Source: Methylotenera_A aquatica (lineage in GTDB: Bacteria; Pseudomonadota; Gammaproteobacteria; Burkholderiales; Methylophilaceae). Taken from it: 64,000 nt of DNA. Position numbers and translations under genes: made by a program. The notes below the pieces were generated by a model. That model did no database searches. It saw only the letters and a program-made list of their open reading frames with translations, and was not told where the DNA came from. Position 1 is the stretch's first letter, and the number at the start of each line of letters is the position of its first letter. The stretch spans positions 248,001 through 312,000 of the forward strand of contig OZ271846.1 in NCBI GenBank assembly GCA_965601485.1, in the 5' to 3' direction. This document shows positions 61,172 through 64,000 of this stretch, piece by piece.

Positions 61172-61247
61172 TTCATCACTAAAACAGCATATACATATAG
61201 AATAAATCATAATATCGAATATGTCGTAAACAGCTTTAAGGTTTTGT

Positions 61248-62696
61248 ATGACAAATAGGCAGGAATTAAAAGATAGTCAAAAAGAAAGCTTAGGTGAAAG
61301 CCTGCAGCAAGTAATTGCAATACTCGAAAAACATCGATTAATTGAAAATTTAGTGCATAAGCAAAACATGCCAAAGCATGATCTGGTTGAGTTACTAGTA
61401 CATAAGCAAAATCTAAATGAGCTGCAAAAGAAGCTCGACCTATTACATCCTGCTGATGTTGCCTATATCTTAGAGGCGCTACCCTTAGAAGAGCGGCTTA
61501 AAGTATGGGAGTTGGTTAAAGCGGAGCGTGACGGTGAAATTTTGCTGGAGGTTTCTGACTCTGTTAGGCAAACCCTTATTGCTGATATGGATTCTGAAGA
61601 GTTGCTGGCTGCTGCAGAACAGTTGGACACCGATGAGTTAGCAGACTTAGCGCCAGACTTACCAAAAGACGTTTTGCAAGACTTGATGGATAGTCTTGAT
61701 TCGCAAAATCGCGAACGTTTGCAATCCGCATTATCCTATCAAGATGATGCGGTGGGCGCGCTGATGGATTTTGATATTGTCACCATTCGTGAAAATATTA
61801 CATTAGAAGTAGCATTGCGCTACCTACGTAGGCTAGGTAGCTTGCCAGATCACACCGATAAGTTATTTGTAGTGGATAGGCATGACATTTTGCTTGGAGT
61901 TCTACCGCTAAAGCGTATGGTTGTGAATGATTTAGATGTGAGTGTAGCCGATGTGATGGCAGAAGACGCCGTGGTGTTTTATCCTGAAGATATTGCTGAC
62001 GATGCTGCAAAAGCATTTGAGCGTTATGACTTGGTAACGGCGCCAGTAGTGGATGCTAACAAAAAGTTAATTGGCAGAATAACCATTGATGCTGTTATGG
62101 ATTTTATTCGTGATGAAGCGGATAGCGATAAATTATCCATGGCTGGTTTGCGCGAAGAAGAGGACTTTTTTGCATCTGTTTGGAAATCGGTGCAAAACCG
62201 TTGGGCTTGGTTGGCAATTAACTTAATCACAGCGCTTATTGCATCTCGTGTCATTGGTTTATTTGAAGGCTCTATTGAAAAAATCGTAGCGTTGGCTGCC
62301 TTAATGCCGATTGTAGCAGGAATTGGCGGTAACTCTGGCAATCAGACTACAACCATGATAGTGCGTGGCTTGGCGTTGGGGCAAATATCAACACACAATA
62401 TGAAATCATTAGTTACCAAAGAGTTAGGCGTAGCCTTGTTGAATGGATTGATTTGGGGCGGAGTTTTAGCCCTAATAGCCTTTTCGCTTTATAATAATTA
62501 CCAGCTAGGGTTGGTGATGATGGCTGCTATGACGTTGAATTTACTATTGGCGGCCATTATGGGAGTGATGATTCCGCTGGTGATGAATAAATTTGGTCGT
62601 GACCCTGCGGTTGGTTCCAGTGTTTTGATTACTGCCGTAACAGATAGTGGTGGATTTTTTATTTTCTTAGCCATTGCAACGATATTTTTAATATAG
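61248..62696 (+). CDS. mgtE: Magnesium transporter MgtE
   Basis: 482 residues. A superhelical N domain (about 40-165), two CBS domains (about 170-290) that sense magnesium, a linker helix, and five membrane helices (about 320-480). The GIGGNSGNQTTTMIVRGLALG selectivity region and the C-terminal DSGGFFIFLAIATIFL are typical. It forms a magnesium-gated dimeric channel. Confidence 0.95.
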   Translation: MTNRQELKDSQKESLGESLQQVIAILEKHRLIENLVHKQNMPKHDLVELLVHKQNLNELQKKLDLLHPADVAYILEALPLEERLKVWELVKAERDGEILLEVSDSVRQTLIADMDSEELLAAAEQLDTDELADLAPDLPKDVLQDLMDSLDSQNRERLQSALSYQDDAVGALMDFDIVTIRENITLEVALRYLRRLGSLPDHTDKLFVVDRHDILLGVLPLKRMVVNDLDVSVADVMAEDAVVFYPEDIADDAAKAFERYDLVTAPVVDANKKLIGRITIDAVMDFIRDEADSDKLSMAGLREEEDFFASVWKSVQNRWAWLAINLITALIASRVIGLFEGSIEKIVALAALMPIVAGIGGNSGNQTTTMIVRGLALGQISTHNMKSLVTKELGVALLNGLIWGGVLALIAFSLYNNYQLGLVMMAAMTLNLLLAAIMGVMIPLVMNKFGRDPAVGSSVLITAVTDSGGFFIFLAIATIFLI

Positions 62697-62755
62697 AGTA
62701 ATAGTCGTTTTGCTACTTTACTAAAACCATTATTTAAAACTAACCCTCACCAGAT

Positions 62756-64000
62756 ATGAATCAAGAAATACAACTTATTTGGCAAGAAAACATACAAGAT
62801 TTATCCACTCCAGATGTGTTGTGGCAGCTTGGAATTATCGTAATATCATGCAGTGTTGCCTGGCTAATTAATGGCGCGCTACGTCGATATGTAATGCGAA
62901 ACGCGCCAGAAAATTGGCGTTTAGGAATTGGCAGTATAAATCGCGTACTTTTTCCAGTATCTACCTTGCTTATTTTATTAATTGGCATGGCCATTCTTAC
63001 ACACTGGCAACATACTAGCTTATTGCATTTGGCCAGTCGATTGTTAATTGCCATGGCGGTTATTCGGCTGATTGTGTATGGAATTCGTTATGTTATTTCA
63101 CCAGGCGGCCTGCTTAAAACTTTAGAAAACACCATATCGGCAAGCATTTGGGTGATGTTGGCGTTTTATTTAAGTGGATTGTTGCCAGAGGTGATACAAA
63201 CCTTAAAAGATATTGAATTTGACATCGGTAAAACAAATCTTAATTTGCATGTTGTTTTACAGGCTTTGTTGACGATATTTGCTACCTTATTTGTTGCTCT
63301 GTGGGTAAGCCGTATTGTAGAGAATAAGCTAATGAATGCAGCGCAAATCAATATGAATATGCGCGTGGTGTTAAGTAAGGTCTTTAGAATCGCACTGTTG
63401 TTTATCGCGATTATGATAGGGCTATCAGCCGCAGGGCTTGATTTAACGCTGCTCTCTGTATTTGGCGGCGCATTGGGTGTAGGTTTGGGTTTCGGCTTGC
63501 AGCGTATCGCCAGTAATTATGTGAGTGGATTTATCCTATTGCTAGATAAATCTATGCAAATTGGCGATATCGTGACCATTGAGGATAAGCATTATGGCGT
63601 GATTACGGATTTGCGAACGCGTTACTTGGTATTGAAAAAATTAGATGGCACGCAAGTGATTGTGCCCAATGAAATGCTGATTATCAATTCCGTCATCAAT
63701 CATTCCCTAACAGACCGTAACAGTAGGGTGCTACTAGATGTGCAAGTGGGTTATGACAGCGATTTAGAGATGGTGCTTGCACTGTTGAAACAGATCGCGC
63801 AAGAGAATGTGAGAGTGCTGGTAACGCCTGAGCCTGTTGCAACCATTAAGGCTTTTTCTGAATGTGGAGTAGATATGAATTTGTCTATTTGGATTTCAGA
63901 CACAGAAAACGGGCAGCTAGAATTAAAATCTGAAATTTTATTAGCACTATGGAAAGCGTTTAAAGAAAAAGGCATTTCTATTCCTTTTCCGCAACGCGAG
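62756..64000 (+). CDS. MscS family mechanosensitive ion channel, 3' end cut by window
   Basis: The frame runs without a stop from ATG 62756 to the window edge (415 codons), so the C terminus is missing. About four hydrophobic helices precede the pore helix and MscS core: GGALGVGLGFGLQRIASNYVSGFILLLDKS, then the beta domain (IGDIVTI...YGVITDLRTRY...VPNEMLI). This is a larger-than-E.-coli-MscS type (YbdG/KefA-like membrane part). It probably releases solutes in hypo-osmotic shock. Confidence 0.9.
   Translation, partial: MNQEIQLIWQENIQDLSTPDVLWQLGIIVISCSVAWLINGALRRYVMRNAPENWRLGIGSINRVLFPVSTLLILLIGMAILTHWQHTSLLHLASRLLIAMAVIRLIVYGIRYVISPGGLLKTLENTISASIWVMLAFYLSGLLPEVIQTLKDIEFDIGKTNLNLHVVLQALLTIFATLFVALWVSRIVENKLMNAAQINMNMRVVLSKVFRIALLFIAIMIGLSAAGLDLTLLSVFGGALGVGLGFGLQRIASNYVSGFILLLDKSMQIGDIVTIEDKHYGVITDLRTRYLVLKKLDGTQVIVPNEMLIINSVINHSLTDRNSRVLLDVQVGYDSDLEMVLALLKQIAQENVRVLVTPEPVATIKAFSECGVDMNLSIWISDTENGQLELKSEILLALWKAFKEKGISIPFPQRE

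Overview
The window is a continuous stretch of core chromosome from a betaproteobacterium. The best guess is the methylotrophic family Methylophilaceae (Methylotenera-like). The reasons are a low-to-middling G+C by eye (not computed), a 3-hexulose-6-phosphate synthase (HPS, the key enzyme of the ribulose monophosphate formaldehyde pathway), a short HisG of the HisZ-dependent type, system II cytochrome c maturation, and a gene order (mla - ibaG - murA - his - hit - tat - degS/Q - petABC - sspAB - ribosomal super-cluster) familiar from Betaproteobacteria. Taxonomy is inference. No insertion sequence, prophage, CRISPR array or rRNA gene was seen.

Layout. 1-2057: 3' end of resB, then ccsB (cytochrome c assembly). 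2069-4747: an orphan membrane histidine kinase, divergent from an orphan pilin-like gene that has a good sigma-54 promoter. 4901-11785: the lipid-trafficking operon mlaFEDCB, a two-gene ABC-2 exporter, ibaG/bolA, grxD and murA. 11818-19769: histidine biosynthesis (hisGDC, hisBHAFIE), interrupted by an HPS gene with its own promoter and terminator. 19769-21509: a HIT protein and tatABC. 21516-27536: an anchored DegS/DegQ-like protease (minus strand), a Nif3-like protein, the cytochrome bc1 genes petABC, then sspA and sspB. 27676-29824: tRNA Thr-Tyr-Gly-Thr, tuf, tRNA-Trp. 29893-41931: secE, nusG, rplKAJL, rpoBC. 42144-60828: str (rpsL, rpsG, fusA, tuf, rpsJ), S10, spc and alpha operons, ending at rplQ with a strong bidirectional terminator. 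60877-64000: a glutaredoxin-like protein, mgtE and a truncated MscS-type channel.

How it fits together. ResB/CcsB mature c-type cytochromes such as the PetC encoded here. The Tat system lies near its probable substrate, the Rieske protein PetA. Mla and MurA both serve the envelope. The translation and transcription block is divided by recognisable promoters upstream of rpsL, rplC, rplN and rpsM, and carries likely autoregulatory leaders upstream of rplK (L1 site) and rplJ (L10 site). The two tuf genes are almost identical and appear to be kept so by gene conversion.

The most unusual item is the HPS at 15120-16004. Its catalytic barrel is followed by one predicted membrane helix and an acidic Ala/Pro/Glu-rich tail of about 53 residues, which suggests a membrane-anchored formaldehyde-fixing enzyme. 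Second is the kinase / sigma-54 / pilin arrangement. Third is a recurring junction design in which a -35 element sits inside the 3' arm of a hairpin (rpoC-rpsL and rpsQ-rplN).
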